Positions 16,237-17,154 of a stretch of DNA of 17,154 nt are shown piece by piece. Numbering within the stretch: the stretch's first letter is position 1; every line of letters starts with the position of its first letter. The translations under genes were made by a program, and so were the position numbers. Below the pieces are notes generated by a model. The model worked only from the letters and a program-made list of their open reading frames with translations, was not told the DNA's origin and ran no database searches. Origin of the DNA: Solirubrobacteraceae bacterium (GTDB lineage Bacteria; Actinomycetota; Thermoleophilia; Solirubrobacterales; Solirubrobacteraceae); the NCBI GenBank assembly GCA_025935735.1, contig JAICUS010000053.1, forward strand, positions 1 to 17,154, given 5' to 3'.

Positions 16237-17154
16237 TTACTGGAGGACCTGCTCGCGCAGCCGGTACTTGAGAATCTTGCCGGACGGGTTGCGGGGGATC
16301 GGCGCGAGCACGAGCCGGTGGGGTGCTTTGTAGTCGGCCAGCCGCGGCGCGCAGTGCTCCCGGATGGCCGCGAGCGTCAACCCGGCGCCGGGGCGCTCGT
16401 CGACCACCGCGACGATGCTCTCGCCGTAGAGCTCGTGCGGGGCGGAGACGACGGCGCAGTCGAGCACGTCCGGGTGGGCCAGGAGGGCGTTCTCCACCTC
16501 GATCGAGTACACGTTCATCCCGCCGGTGATGATCATGTCCTTCTTGCGGTCGACGAGCGTGATGTAGCCCTCGTCGTCGATCCGCGCGACGTCGCCGGTG
16601 TAGAGCCACCCGTCCTCCCGCAGCGTCTCGGCCGTGGCGTCCGGGCGGTTCCAGTAGCGCTTCATCACGGTCTCGCCGCGCAGGATCAGCTCGCCGGTCT
16701 CGTCCGGGCCGACGTCGCGCCCGTCGTCGTCCACCACGCGCACCTCGGTGTTCGGGATCGCCTTGCCGCCGGCGCCGGGCTTGCGCAGCAGGTCCCGCGG
16801 CTGCAGGTAGATGCCGCCGGGGCCGGCCTCCGTGAGCCCGCACAGGTTGTAGAGCTCCACGCCCGGCAGCGCGGCGACCAGGCGCTCGATCACCGCCGGC
16901 GCCATCGGCGCGGCGCCGAACATGCCGATCCGCCAGGCGCTCAGGTCGCGCTCGGCCAGCGACGGCTCGCGCAGCAGCAGCTGGTACATCGTCGGCACGC
17001 CGAAGAAGGTGGCGATCCGCTCGCGCTCGAGCAGCTCGAGCGTCTGCGCCGGCTCGAAGACGCCCGGGTCGAGGTGCGTGCAGCCCAGCGTCGTGCCCGT
17101 GTTGTGTAACAGGTTGAGCTCGGCCGAGTGGTAGAAGGGCGCGACGTGGAGCAC
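16237..17154 (-). CDS. Acyl-CoA synthetase / AMP-dependent ligase (ANL family), C-terminal part
   Basis: The last 305 residues of an adenylate-forming enzyme; the N-terminal part, including the first ATP-binding loop, lies beyond the right edge, so the first codon seen is internal. Visible family motifs are HVAPFYHSAELN at the start, YNLCGLTEAG at 102-111, GWLYTGDVARIDDEGY at 182-197, DRKKDMIITGGMNVYSIEVE at 202-221, and the catalytic Lys293 in PRNPSGKILKYRLRE. It activates a carboxylic acid with ATP and transfers it to CoA; LCGLTEAGPGG and general likeness suggest medium- or long-chain fatty acids or related acids, but the substrate cannot be set. The stop is 69 bases upstream of the repeat-protein start. 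Confidence 0.92.
   Translation of the reverse strand: MLHVAPFYHSAELNLLHNTGTTLGCTHLDPGVFEPAQTLELLERERIATFFGVPTMYQLLLREPSLAERDLSAWRIGMFGAAPMAPAVIERLVAALPGVELYNLCGLTEAGPGGIYLQPRDLLRKPGAGGKAIPNTEVRVVDDDGRDVGPDETGELILRGETVMKRYWNRPDATAETLREDGWLYTGDVARIDDEGYITLVDRKKDMIITGGMNVYSIEVENALLAHPDVLDCAVVSAPHELYGESIVAVVDERPGAGLTLAAIREHCAPRLADYKAPHRLVLAPIPRNPSGKILKYRLREQVLQ

Overview
The window is about 17 kb of very GC-rich DNA. Genes are tightly packed, GTG starts are common, and genes often couple through ATGA or TGATG stop/start overlaps. This points to a high-GC actinobacterium. The secreted repeat protein at 13.6-16.2 kb, with a Pro/Thr-rich linker and an Arg/His-rich beta-type C-terminal module, suggests Thermoleophilia / Solirubrobacterales; that placement is inference. 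No rRNA, tRNA, CRISPR or insertion sequence was seen, and no stretch over 300 bases lacks a gene.

From 1 to about 7.2 kb, all on the minus strand, lies a form I aerobic carbon monoxide dehydrogenase operon. In transcription order it reads: a second CoxM-like FAD subunit (coxM2), five small one-helix membrane proteins (called A to E here), coxM, coxS, coxL, a CoxD-type AAA+ ATPase, and the first codons of a probable CoxE. CoxL carries the form I active-site loop AYRCSFR, so real CO oxidation is likely. The five-gene membrane cassette between the two CoxM genes matches no cox accessory gene I know. It is the strongest candidate here for something undescribed.

From 7.2 to 11.3 kb, on the same strand and upstream of the cox genes, lies a tight trio: a patatin-like phospholipase, a subtilisin-family protease without a signal peptide, and a ComEC-type metallo-beta-lactamase-fold hydrolase. 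A LysR regulator diverges from the patatin gene. The mix of lipase, protease and MBL hydrolase recalls effector sets of bacterial conflict systems, but no sensor or nucleotide cyclase is visible.

From 12.3 to 17.2 kb come a glucose-1-phosphate thymidylyltransferase (rmlA, plus strand), converging on and overlapping an orphan second coxS; a long secreted protein of about 13 delta-60-like repeats whose stop codon overlaps the coxS2 start; and the C-terminal part of an acyl-CoA synthetase (ANL family) running off the right edge. The window thus holds one CoxL but two CoxM and two CoxS, with the extra copies at separate places.
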